Assembly (NCBI GenBank): GCA_964594075.1
Contig: CAZQKW010000038.1
Location: 1-31,949, forward strand
Origin: CAZQKW01 sp964594075
Lineage (GTDB): Bacteria > Desulfobacterota > WTBG01 > CAIYCZ01
DNA: 31,949 nt
Reading direction: 5' to 3'
Under the pieces are notes generated by a model. The model saw only the letters and a program-made list of their open reading frames with translations. It was not told where the DNA came from and did no database searches. This document shows, one piece after another, positions 1 to 6,456 of the stretch. Numbering within the stretch: the stretch's first letter is position 1; every line of letters starts with the position of its first letter. The position numbers were made by a program, and so were the translations under genes.

Positions 1-32
1 GGCTTCTTCCGCTCAAATTTCTTCTTCGCCAT
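1..32 (-). CDS. tuf: Elongation factor Tu, N-terminal fragment (cut by window edge)
   Basis: The reverse strand from position 32 reads ATG followed by codons for MAKKKFERKKP, which matches the start of bacterial EF-Tu. EF-Tu is the GTPase that carries aminoacyl-tRNA to the ribosome. Only about 11 residues are inside the window. A purine-rich ribosome binding site (AGGGAGG) lies about 5 bases upstream. Four tRNA genes on the same strand precede it, the same Thr-Tyr-Gly-Thr-tuf order as the tufB operon of Escherichia coli, which supports the call beyond the short peptide match. The GTPase motifs lie outside the window. Confidence 0.75.
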   Translation of the reverse strand, partial: MAKKKFERKK

Positions 33-183
33 CTCTGCCTCCCTGTTATGAAAATGTTATCTAATTCTCACTAAACAATCCTACTTAAAAAATCCAGAAA
101 CATAGATAAAAAACAATAACCTTTTTGCGAATAAACCAGCTTACTGAATAACGAAATTAAAAAAAGACAAGACAATTGTCTGA

Positions 184-257
184 AGCCCACGACCGGGATC
201 GAACCGGTGAACCTCTTCCTTACCAAGGAAGTGCTCTACCTACTGAGCTACGTGGGC
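184..257 (-). tRNA. tRNA-Thr (anticodon GGT)
   Basis: The reverse strand folds as a full cloverleaf. The acceptor stem is GCCCACG/CGTGGGC, the anticodon stem is CTTCC/GGAAG with GGT in the loop, and the T-arm contains GGTTCGATCCC. The 3' CCA is not encoded, since the bases after the discriminator are TCA. It is the last tRNA before tuf, about 150 bases from the tuf start, and is probably cotranscribed with it. Confidence 0.95.
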
Positions 258-303
258 GCCATTGTTATTTACCCATTGTTATAATATAAATTTAGATAAT
301 TGG

Positions 304-377
304 AGCGGGAGACGGGATTCGAACCCGCGACCCTCAGCTTGGAAGGCTGACGCTCTGGCCAGCTGAGCTACTCCCGC
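304..377 (-). tRNA. tRNA-Gly (anticodon TCC)
   Basis: Reverse-strand cloverleaf with acceptor stem GCGGGAG/CTCCCGC, anticodon stem TCAGC/GCTGA, anticodon TCC and T-loop TTCGAAT. The CCA end is not encoded. It lies between tRNA-Tyr and tRNA-Thr(GGT) with spacers of about 45 to 50 bases, as expected for one processed polycistronic transcript running into tuf. Confidence 0.95.
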
Positions 378-426
378 ACAGTAATGTAATTTTTGTGCGT
401 GTAAAATTAAGATTTTTTAAAAAATA

Positions 427-511
427 TGGTGGAGAGGGGAGGATTCGAACCTCCGAAGGCTGTGCCAACAGATTTACAGTCTGCCCCCTTTGGCCACTCG
501 GGAACCTCTCC
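427..511 (-). tRNA. tRNA-Tyr (anticodon GTA)
   Basis: A class II tRNA on the reverse strand with a long variable arm, as expected for bacterial tRNA-Tyr. The acceptor stem is GGAGAGG/CCTCTCC, the anticodon loop carries GTA, and the T-loop is TTCGAAT. Unlike its neighbours, the 3' CCA is encoded in the DNA (TGGT at 427-430 on the plus strand). It is the second tRNA of the Thr-Tyr-Gly-Thr-tuf series. Confidence 0.95.
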
Positions 512-555
512 GAAAAATAAAATCATTACACTTTGTTATATTATGGCATATTTGA

Positions 556-627
556 AGCTGGCGATGGGATTTGAACCCGCAACCTGCTGATTACAAATCA
601 GCTGCTCTACCATTGAGCTACGCCAGC
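556..627 (-). tRNA. tRNA-Thr (anticodon TGT)
   Basis: Reverse-strand cloverleaf with acceptor GCTGGCG/CGCCAGC, anticodon stem CTGAT/ATCAG and anticodon TGT. CCA is not encoded. The T-stem appears to hold a C-A mismatch (GCGGG against CCCAT), so this copy is slightly irregular although all other helices are intact. It is the first tRNA of the four that precede tuf. Confidence 0.92.
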
Positions 628-902
628 ATCTGTTATGTTAGTTTTTTCAGTTTTAAAATTCGCGCTTATAGTATTAAAAAAGGTAGATTGTAAAGAAAAA
701 GTCTATACACTAAATCAGATTGTCAAGATTAGGGCACCTACTAAATTTGCAAACAGCGACTATGTGCGCCTACATCTCTGGATGAATATAACATGATCTT
801 ATGCTGGAAGGCTCTATCATGTAGGGAACATTTTCCCGTGCTTAAAAATAGGCACGAAATGAAATAAGATACTAAACACTATTAATATATAGAGTAATAT
901 AG
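628..902. other. Intergenic spacer between tRNA-Val and tRNA-Thr with short inverted repeats
   Basis: No credible coding region was found. Three short inverted repeats follow one another: CATGAT/ATCATG (792-797 and 816-821), GGGAA/TTCCC (824-828 and 833-837) and CGTGC/GCACG (837-841 and 852-856). They lie downstream of tRNA-Val on its own strand and could be processing or termination structures, but none is followed by a strong T-run. On the minus strand a TTGACA hexamer lies upstream of tRNA-Thr(TGT), but I could not find a well-spaced -10 for it. Confidence 0.4.
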
Positions 903-977
903 TGGTGGGCGATACTGGATTTGAACCAGTGACTTCTACCGTGTGAAGGTAGCACTCTCCCGCTGAGTTAATCGCCC
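903..977 (-). tRNA. tRNA-Val (anticodon CAC)
   Basis: Reverse-strand cloverleaf with acceptor GGGCGAT/ATCGCCC, anticodon stem CTACC/GGTAG, loop TTCACAC and therefore anticodon CAC, and a T-arm with GGTTCAAATCC. The 3' CCA is encoded (TGGT at 903-906 on the plus strand). It is separated from the Thr-Tyr-Gly-Thr-tuf cluster by about 275 bases and may be its own transcription unit. Confidence 0.95.
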
Positions 978-1037
978 GAAATTTTATTAATTAATACAAT
1001 AAAAAATGAATTGCAAGAAAAAAATTAATAAATTTAC

Positions 1038-1066
1038 TTGACGTTCCTCGTTTGACACTCTATAAG
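1038..1066 (+). promoter_or_regulatory. Candidate sigma-70 promoter upstream of RNase P RNA
   Basis: TTGACG at 1038-1043 and TATAAG at 1061-1066 are separated by exactly 17 bases, close to the sigma-70 consensus. The start point would be about 170 bases before the mature 5' end of RNase P RNA, so either a leader is removed or another promoter is used. The rest of the 978-1240 spacer is AT-rich and shows no gene. Confidence 0.4.
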
Positions 1067-1242
1067 AAAATTTAACATAGTGGATAGCGATTTGTGTCGC
1101 TGTATTGCCTGTAATTGCTTAACTCTAAAATACTAATTGATAAATTACCATAACCAACCTGAAATTCAACTAAAAAACTTACAATTACCGATTATATTAA
1201 TGCTTTGTCTGGTAAAAAAAACACGTTCCAATGGATAACAGT

Positions 1243-1619
1243 TTGCCGGAGCAGACTAAATGGCTGCTGGAATGACATGTCCAGAGGAAAGTCCGAGCAC
1301 CACAGGGCAGGGTGGTCGCCAACAGCGACCCGGGGCAACCCGAGGGAAAGTGCAACAGAAAAGATACCGCCCTGAAAACTGCGTTGTGCTGTTCAGGGTA
1401 AGGGTGAAAAGGTGAGGTAAGAGCTCACCAGTCGCGATGGTGACATCGGGGCTTGGCAAACCCCACCCGGTGCAAGACCAAATAGGGAAGCGTTTGAGGG
1501 CTGCCCGCCCGATGCTTCCGGGTAGGTCGCTTGAGGCGTCTGGCAACAGACGCCCCAGATAAATAGCCATTGCCTGAAAACTTTTCAGGAACAGAACTCG
1601 GCTTATTGGCTGCTCCGGC
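1243..1619 (+). ncRNA. rnpB: RNase P RNA, bacterial type A
   Basis: This is the catalytic RNA of ribonuclease P, which removes 5' leaders from tRNA precursors. The terminal P1 helix is visible as GCCGGAGCAG near 1245 paired with CTGCTCCGGC ending near 1619. The universally conserved block AGAGGAAAGTCCGAGC is at about 1283-1298, and the 3' conserved ACAGAA is at about 1591-1596. The length of about 375 nt suits type A. A T-rich stretch (TTTCTTTTTT) follows directly at 1619-1628 and may end transcription. Five tRNA genes nearby are substrates of the enzyme, though on the other strand. Confidence 0.96.
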
Positions 1620-1670
1620 TTTCTTTTTTATTTCTACTTTTTGAACAATTCAAACTGTGAAGTCGCTGCA

Positions 1671-2255
1671 ATGACTCAAAACATAAGAGTAAAAACTGGA
1701 ATTACGCGACAGGAGGCAATGGAATTAATCCGGCAAAATTTGCCTCAAAATAATCTTATCAAACATTGCATAGCTACTGAAGTCATTATGCGGGCGACAG
1801 CGAAAAAACTCGGTTATGATGAGGATGTTTGGGGCATTGCCGGGCTTCTTCATGACCTTGATTATAATGAGACTAAGAATAAGATGGATAGGCACACGCT
1901 GGAAACTGAAAAAATCCTCAAACGGAACGGCGTTAGCCAGGGAATTATAGATGCCATAAAAGCCCACAATGCTGATAATCTCGGTTTTCAAAGAAGTTCG
2001 GCATTTGAGCATGCGCTCGTTTCTGCAGAATCCATCACGGGCCTCATCGTGGCAACGGCATTAGTCTATCCCGACAAAAAACTTGCAAGTGTAAAACCAG
2101 AATCTGTTATCAAAAGAATAAAGCAAAAAGAATTTGCGCGAAATGTTAATCGCGCCCATATTAGGGAATGCGAACAGCTCGGTCTTTCTCTGGAAGAATT
2201 TGTGGGGTTAAGCCTTGCGGCTATGTGTACCATCAGCGATCAGCTTGGCTTATAA
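1671..2255 (+). CDS. HD (HDIG-type) domain protein
   Basis: A 194-residue soluble protein of the small HDIG hydrolase family. Metal-binding positions are visible as H32, the LLHDLD motif (H61, D62), H75 and H99 in KAHNAD. Members are metal-dependent phosphohydrolases, but the substrate of this subfamily is not established. I chose ATG 1671 because TRQEAMELI soon after it matches the usual family start; a TTG at 1641 would add ten residues. A later ATG at 1719 has AGGAGG only two bases away, too close to be favoured. It starts about 50 bases after RNase P RNA and converges on the ParA-like gene, with only about 23 bases left if that gene's shifted tail is counted. Confidence 0.85.
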   Translation: MTQNIRVKTGITRQEAMELIRQNLPQNNLIKHCIATEVIMRATAKKLGYDEDVWGIAGLLHDLDYNETKNKMDRHTLETEKILKRNGVSQGIIDAIKAHNADNLGFQRSSAFEHALVSAESITGLIVATALVYPDKKLASVKPESVIKRIKQKEFARNVNRAHIRECEQLGLSLEEFVGLSLAAMCTISDQLGL

Positions 2256-2278
2256 AAACGCGTACCTCTGGTGCTTTT

Positions 2279-2411
2279 TCATGACAAGTTTATAACAGAA
2301 TTTTTACCGCCAAATACATTATCTTTTTGATGCGGATTGGACGGGTCAGAAATCCATTCATTGTTAACAATGAACTTATATTGATACTGGCCCGGCGCAA
2401 GCATTAAAAAA
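2279..2411 (-). pseudogene. Out-of-frame C-terminal half of the CBM48 domain
   Basis: After the T6 run at 2406-2411, the frame that would be read if one T were missing continues the module. It encodes LMLAPGQYQYKFIVNNEW followed by ISDPSNPHQKDN and VFGGKNSVINLS, then TGA at 2279-2281. This is the usual end of an AMPK-type glycogen-binding domain (pG-x-Y-x-Y-kF-x-v-n-x-x-W...DP). The restored protein would have about 359 residues. Causes could be a real mutation, a sequencing or assembly error in the homopolymer, transcriptional slippage, or a +1 ribosomal shift from UUU to UUU followed by UUA. The sequence alone cannot choose among these. Confidence 0.8.
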
Positions 2412-3359
2412 GCGCTTCCAAACCCCCTCTTCCTCAACGTAAGTCATCTCACCTTGGTCTGCGGACCAGTGATTGAAATCTCCCACAATTAATACTTTGG
2501 CATTATGCGGTGCTTTAAGCGTAAACAGAACTCCCTGTTCAACTTTTTGAGGCCCACTATATTGCACAATTAAGGCATCATCCCAAGTGCTACGCACCAA
2601 CGGCTCCTCGGCAATAACTTCTTCAGCCAGAGTGCAATAATCCTGATAACCCGATGACATATGGTCGTAGCGCGATATGGGCAGCGCATGATAAGCCGAT
2701 TCTCTTAATTTAACGTTACAGCGGATAACGCTGTTATAAAATCTGGCGCCAAAAACATCTTCAGTGTTTTTTATGATCGTACGGCAAAAATTCGTTCGTG
2801 GATTTATCATAGTTGCCAGTGCTTTTATGGATATGAAATGATCCTGTTGCTGTCGAAGTAACTCAACGATCTCCAAAAGTTTTGCTAGGCCATGAAAGGA
2901 ATAAATACTGGGCTCAATGGGAACTATTGCTTCGTTGCAAGCTTTCAACCCATTGAAGGTAAGCAATCCAAGCGAAGGGGGACAATCTATAATGATATAG
3001 TGATACGAATGGTTCAGTGTCGCAAGAGCATTTTTTAAACGGTCTTCACGACCAAGTACACCTGCCAATTGCTGTTCGGCAGCGCTCAAAGTTACATGGG
3101 AAGGAATTAGAAAAAAACTATTCTCTATATTGAGAATAGTTTCATTTATGGAGACGGGGTCATCATAACAGATCAGATCAAAAACTGTCTTTTCAAAAAT
3201 TTCACTTCTTTTGATGAGACCTATTGTTGCATGCGCCTGAGGGTCCATGTCAATGAGCAGAACCGTCTTGCCTTTTTCTGCAAGACAGGCGGACAGATTA
3301 ATTGCAGTAGTAGTTTTCCCGCATCCTCCCTTTTGATTTATTATGGCTATTTTTCGCAT
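2376..3359 (-). CDS. ParA/MinD-type ATPase fused to a CBM48/AMPK-type glycogen-binding domain (C-terminus frameshifted)
   Basis: Residues 1-250 form a ParA-family P-loop ATPase. They carry the deviant Walker A KGGCGKTTT (residues 10-18, with signature lysine 10), LLIDMDPQAHAT (Walker A') and IIIDCPP (Walker B). ParA proteins position DNA or large complexes through ATP-dependent dimers. From about residue 269 a carbohydrate-binding module of the AMPK-beta/CBM48 type begins (FTLKAPHNAKVLIVGDFNHW, then GVWKRF). The frame then changes at a six-base T run and stops early; the missing half of the module is intact in the neighbouring frame (next entry). ATG 3359 has GGGGGA about 6 bases upstream. 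No ParB gene or parS-like repeat is nearby, so a role in positioning glycogen or another polysaccharide is only inference. Confidence 0.85.
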   Translation of the reverse strand: MRKIAIINQKGGCGKTTTAINLSACLAEKGKTVLLIDMDPQAHATIGLIKRSEIFEKTVFDLICYDDPVSINETILNIENSFFLIPSHVTLSAAEQQLAGVLGREDRLKNALATLNHSYHYIIIDCPPSLGLLTFNGLKACNEAIVPIEPSIYSFHGLAKLLEIVELLRQQQDHFISIKALATMINPRTNFCRTIIKNTEDVFGARFYNSVIRCNVKLRESAYHALPISRYDHMSSGYQDYCTLAEEVIAEEPLVRSTWDDALIVQYSGPQKVEQGVLFTLKAPHNAKVLIVGDFNHWSADQGEMTYVEEEGVWKRFFNACAGPVSI

Positions 3360-3705
3360 AATATCCCCCTTTTTAAAAAATTAATGGCCTTTTGCTTCAT
3401 CAAAACTATTAAGCTACCCCAATAGTTGAAGCATCTATTATTTTTGGCTTAATTAATGTCTATGATTCCAAGAGGGTTATTGGATAAATAGTCTGCGAAA
3501 AATAGAATCAAATGTGAAATATAATAATTTTTTGTTTATCTTTATATTATTTATATAGCGTATTTGTCAAGAAAAAATTCAATATGAAGTATAGAAAATT
3601 AATAGACATACAACATATTGAAATTTTAACGAATGCTGATTTTTTACATTTGAAAAATTATCTTGAAAACCAATGACAATTAATATATTGGACAAACCAG
3701 CAATG

Positions 3706-3733
3706 ACTCAGAAAATCACTGAGTGTTTTTTTT
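3706..3733 (+). terminator. Hairpin followed by T-run upstream of ilvD (terminator or attenuator candidate)
   Basis: ACTCAG (3706-3711) pairs with CTGAGT (3719-3724) across a 7-base loop and is followed by G and eight T residues. This is a short rho-independent terminator shape on the plus strand, about 190 bases before ilvD. No plus-strand gene lies immediately upstream, so it may act in the ilvD leader rather than end a gene. The stem is only 6 bp, and no T-box or clear branched-chain-codon leader peptide was found. Confidence 0.4.
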
Positions 3734-3767
3734 GGCATGGTTATTTTAGCAGGATGTTAAAAAAAAA

Positions 3768-3797
3768 TGTCACTCTGAATGAAGTGAAGAATCTCAT
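3768..3797. repeat. Dispersed-repeat remnant
   Basis: The sequence TGTCACTCTGAATGAAGTGA, continuing GAATCTCAT, resembles a short dispersed element known in many bacterial genomes (typically GTCATTCTGAGCGAAGCGAAGAATCTC). The match is from memory and only one copy is in this window. Its translation (VTLNEVKNL) explains the spurious ORF here. Confidence 0.45.
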
Positions 3798-3918
3798 CTG
3801 TAGCGATAGTGTGGCAATTAAATACATTAAGAAACAATTTCGGATCACAGTCTTGGACAATTATGTTTTTTAACAAGCTGTTAGAAGTGTGGACAATTTT
3901 TTTGTTGGAGAATTTTAG

Positions 3919-5586
3919 ATGCGCAGCGATAAAATGAAAAAAGGCCTTGAAAAGGCTCCCCATCGATCCCTGTTCAAGGCGATGGGCTATCTTACTGAGG
4001 AAATTGAAAGGCCTCTTGTGGGGATAGTAAACTCAGCAAACGAGATAATCCCCGGTCATATTCATCTGCATATAATTGCTGATGCTGTTAAGGCTGGTGT
4101 GCGCATGGCTGGAGGCACGCCGGTCGAATTTTCCACTATTGGGGTCTGTGACGGCATTGCCATGAACCATGAGGGGATGAAGTATTCCCTATCCAGTCGT
4201 GAGCTGATAGCTGACTCTGTTGAGGTCATGGCGACCGCGCATCCGTTTGACGGGTTAGTTCTTATCCCCAATTGCGATAAAATAATCCCCGGCATGCTCA
4301 TGGCAGCGCTACGCCTCAACATTCCGTCTATTGTGGTGAGTGGCGGACCTATGCTGGCAGGCCGTATCGGGGATAAAAAAATTGATCTTATAACAGTTTT
4401 TGAAGGAGTTGGCGCAGTAAAGTCAGGCAGATTAACGACAGATGAGTTGATGGTGTTGGAGGACTGTGCATGCCCAGGGTGCGGCTCCTGTGCCGGGATG
4501 TTTACCGCAAACTCAATGAACTGTCTTACAGAAGCGCTGGGGCTTGGTCTTCCTGGAAATGGCACTATTCCGGCTGTACATGCTGCACGCTTTAGACTGG
4601 CAAAGCAGGCTGGTATAAAAATTATGGAACTCATAGAAAAAGACTTAAAGCCCCGCGATATTGCCACGCTTGATGCATTTAAAAATGCCATTGCCGTGGA
4701 TATGGCGCTGGGCTGCTCGACCAATACAGTGTTGCATGTTCCGGCTCTCGCCCACGAAGCGCAGATACGCCTTGATCTGGACATCTTCAATGACTTGAGC
4801 ATAAAGACGCCGCACCTTTGTTCAATAAGCCCAGGTGGTTCGCACCACTTGGAAGATCTCTATGCCGCAGGGGGGATAATGGCCGTCATGGCTGAACTTT
4901 TTAAGTACGATCTTATTAACGGAAACTGTCTGACGGTTACCGGTAAAAAGGTTAGGGAAAACCTTGGACAGGTGAAGAACATTGACCATGAGATAATACG
5001 TCCTTTCAATAACCCCTATCATCGGGAAGGCGGCATTGCCATTTTGCGCGGGAATCTTGCGCCGGACGGCGCTGTGGTCAAACAGTCAGCCGTTGCACCC
5101 GAAATGTTGCAAAGCAAATGCAGGGCGCGCGTCTTTGATTCTGAAGAAGAAGCAGTAGAAGCAATCCTCGGAGGAAAAATAAAGGCTGGTGATGTTGTGG
5201 TAATACGTTATGAGGGCCCTAAAGGAGGACCCGGCATGAGAGAAATGCTCACGCCCACATCAGCCATAGTGGGGATGGGCCTTGATACATCAGTTGCCCT
5301 CATAACTGACGGGCGGTTCAGCGGGGGCACTCGTGGCGCCGCTATTGGGCACATATCCCCGGAAGCCGCTGAAGGTGGACCAATAGCTCTTGTTGAAAAT
5401 GATGATTTAATCGAAATTGATATCCCCGGTAAAAAATTAAATATAAATGTAAGTGAAGATGCCCTCAAAAGCCGGAGACAAAGGTGGCAACCACCGGAAC
5501 CAAAAATAAAAAGCGGCTACGCCTATCGCTACTCGCAAATGGTTACTTCGGCAAGCACAGGAGCTATTTTAAAAAACAACTTTTAA
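3919..5586 (+). CDS. ilvD: Dihydroxy-acid dehydratase
   Basis: IlvD converts 2,3-dihydroxy-isovalerate and its methylvalerate homologue into the 2-keto acids that precede valine, leucine and isoleucine. The 555-residue length is normal for the IlvD/Edd family. Visible motifs are IPNCDKIIPGM with cluster cysteine C119, and CACPGCGSCAGMFTANSMN with C185, C188 and C191. Near the C-terminus are RYEGPKGGPGMREM and the catalytic-region ITDGRFSGGTRG. Near residue 45 it has PGHIHL rather than the PCN version, like the E. coli enzyme, which suggests an oxygen-labile [4Fe-4S] cluster; that step is inference. ATG 3919 follows GGAG by about 9 bases. No other branched-chain amino acid genes are next to it. 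Confidence 0.97.
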   Translation: MRSDKMKKGLEKAPHRSLFKAMGYLTEEIERPLVGIVNSANEIIPGHIHLHIIADAVKAGVRMAGGTPVEFSTIGVCDGIAMNHEGMKYSLSSRELIADSVEVMATAHPFDGLVLIPNCDKIIPGMLMAALRLNIPSIVVSGGPMLAGRIGDKKIDLITVFEGVGAVKSGRLTTDELMVLEDCACPGCGSCAGMFTANSMNCLTEALGLGLPGNGTIPAVHAARFRLAKQAGIKIMELIEKDLKPRDIATLDAFKNAIAVDMALGCSTNTVLHVPALAHEAQIRLDLDIFNDLSIKTPHLCSISPGGSHHLEDLYAAGGIMAVMAELFKYDLINGNCLTVTGKKVRENLGQVKNIDHEIIRPFNNPYHREGGIAILRGNLAPDGAVVKQSAVAPEMLQSKCRARVFDSEEEAVEAILGGKIKAGDVVVIRYEGPKGGPGMREMLTPTSAIVGMGLDTSVALITDGRFSGGTRGAAIGHISPEAAEGGPIALVENDDLIEIDIPGKKLNINVSEDALKSRRQRWQPPEPKIKSGYAYRYSQMVTSASTGAILKNNF

Positions 5587-5727
5587 AAAAATTGAAAAAA
5601 TCCACGAAGTTGAAATTTCCTGCTATGAGGCTAACCGACTCACTTAAATTTTCATCGCTAAAAAACCCTGTGCCAATAATTTTATATAAAGTTCTGCACT
5701 TAATCTCAGCCGCTAAAATTTTGAATT

Positions 5728-6108
5728 TTATAAATATTCTAACACATCATCAAGCAGATTTTTTGCAGAACGAGAAAGCATCCTTCTTAACGCCTCTCTT
5801 TGACCGTCTGAAAGGGTAAAGATTTTATCCCTGAGAGAGAATCCAGCATTATAAGTTTCATCGTCGGGGACTACTTTTAATCGATTGCCAAACCGCTCTA
5901 TAAGCCCATTGCATCCATCAAAAAAATAAAATTTTAGCTGTTGAAGATACTCGGGGCCATCAATCTCTTTAATATATGTAATATTTTTTATTAAGGGTGC
6001 TACTTTTTCTGAAAGATTTTTTAAAACGTAGTTTTCTTCAAGATAAGTATAGCCTTGTTTTAATGCGCAGTATTTTGATATTTTTTGGTATGGGGAGATG
6101 CTTTCCAC
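5728..6108 (-). CDS. Hypothetical protein, 126 residues, GTG start
   Basis: I do not recognise this protein. It is soluble, with no signal peptide or membrane segment. It contains two aromatic-rich stretches (YTYLEENYVL, LKFYFFDGCNGL) and a charged helical C-terminus (DGQREALRRMLSRSAKN). The start would be GTG at 6108, two codons after an in-frame TAA, with only a weak AAGG upstream, so the gene may be the remnant of a longer one. It stands alone on the minus strand between ilvD and rpe. The 5587-5727 spacer on its downstream side shows nothing notable. Confidence 0.45.
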   Translation of the reverse strand: MESISPYQKISKYCALKQGYTYLEENYVLKNLSEKVAPLIKNITYIKEIDGPEYLQQLKFYFFDGCNGLIERFGNRLKVVPDDETYNAGFSLRDKIFTLSDGQREALRRMLSRSAKNLLDDVLEYL

Positions 6109-6137
6109 TGATTAAGCCTTTTTGCATTGCACACTTT

Positions 6138-6228
6138 TGTAAATCATACGGGACGCAAAGCACATGGTCAGCCAAGATGATGTGAAGCTTAGTTCTGCTT
6201 CGCGATGGCCGACAAAATATGATTTACA
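6138..6228 (+). ncRNA. Candidate structured RNA element with a c-di-GMP-I riboswitch-like core string
   Basis: Nested inverted repeats span about 91 bases. The outer stem is TGTAAATCAT (6138-6147) with ATGATTTACA (6219-6228), the middle is GTCAGCCA with TGGCCGAC (one mismatch), and the inner is GAAGC (6184-6188) with GCTTC (6197-6201). The left arm is followed by GGGACGCAAAGC at 6150-6161, identical to a conserved block of the c-di-GMP-I (GEMM) riboswitch, and GCCGA follows about 46 bases later, near the usual 3' conserved bases. The normal GAAA-capped P2 hairpin is missing, so this could be a degenerate riboswitch, another structured RNA or chance. The nearest plus-strand gene, rpe, starts about 230 bases away. 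Confidence 0.35.
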
Positions 6229-6456
6229 CGAACGGCCATGCTGTCACATGCCATAACTGAAAACAATATTATCCTAAAGCATTATGGTAAAGCGTCTCAA
6301 CCAGGGATACTTTAACAGTGAAAACAAGTATTATCATTTTCTTTGGTGAAAAAATTTTGAAACCTGAGGAGACAGGTGTAAGTTTTATTCAATTCTCGCT
6401 TTTGTTTGTATGAAAATTATGCTTAAATGCATTATGATTTATTCGGGAGATTATGC

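Larger units (their letters stand above)
3360..3918. other. AT-rich intergenic region between parA-like gene and ilvD
   Basis: I see no convincing gene here. A 66-codon ORF at 3673-3873 is rejected because part of it is a dispersed-repeat-like sequence. A small hairpin with a T-run lies at 3706-3733 and a repeat remnant at 3768-3797 (both listed separately). The ribosome binding site of ilvD (GGAG near 3906) closes the region. Confidence 0.5.

Noticed and set aside
729..750. Sigma-54-like GGCAC...TTGC upstream of tRNA-Val on the plus strand
   Set aside because: The GG to GC spacing is 14 bases rather than the required 10, and no plus-strand gene follows.
1256..1570. 104-codon minus-strand ORF
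   Set aside because: It lies entirely within RNase P RNA, whose conserved sequence and P1 helix are clear; it is an antisense artefact.
3673..3873. 66-codon plus-strand ORF upstream of ilvD
   Set aside because: Part of it (VTLNEVKNL) is the translation of a dispersed-repeat-like sequence, and it spans a hairpin with a T-run; there is no ribosome binding site.
3660..3918. T-box or classical leader-peptide attenuator for ilvD
   Set aside because: No T-box sequence (GGTGG-type element) was seen, and the only leader frame has few branched-chain codons.
6130..6235. Transposon-like miniature element
   Set aside because: The 10-bp ends are inverted, but no target-site duplication flanks them and no second copy is in the window; kept only as a structured element.
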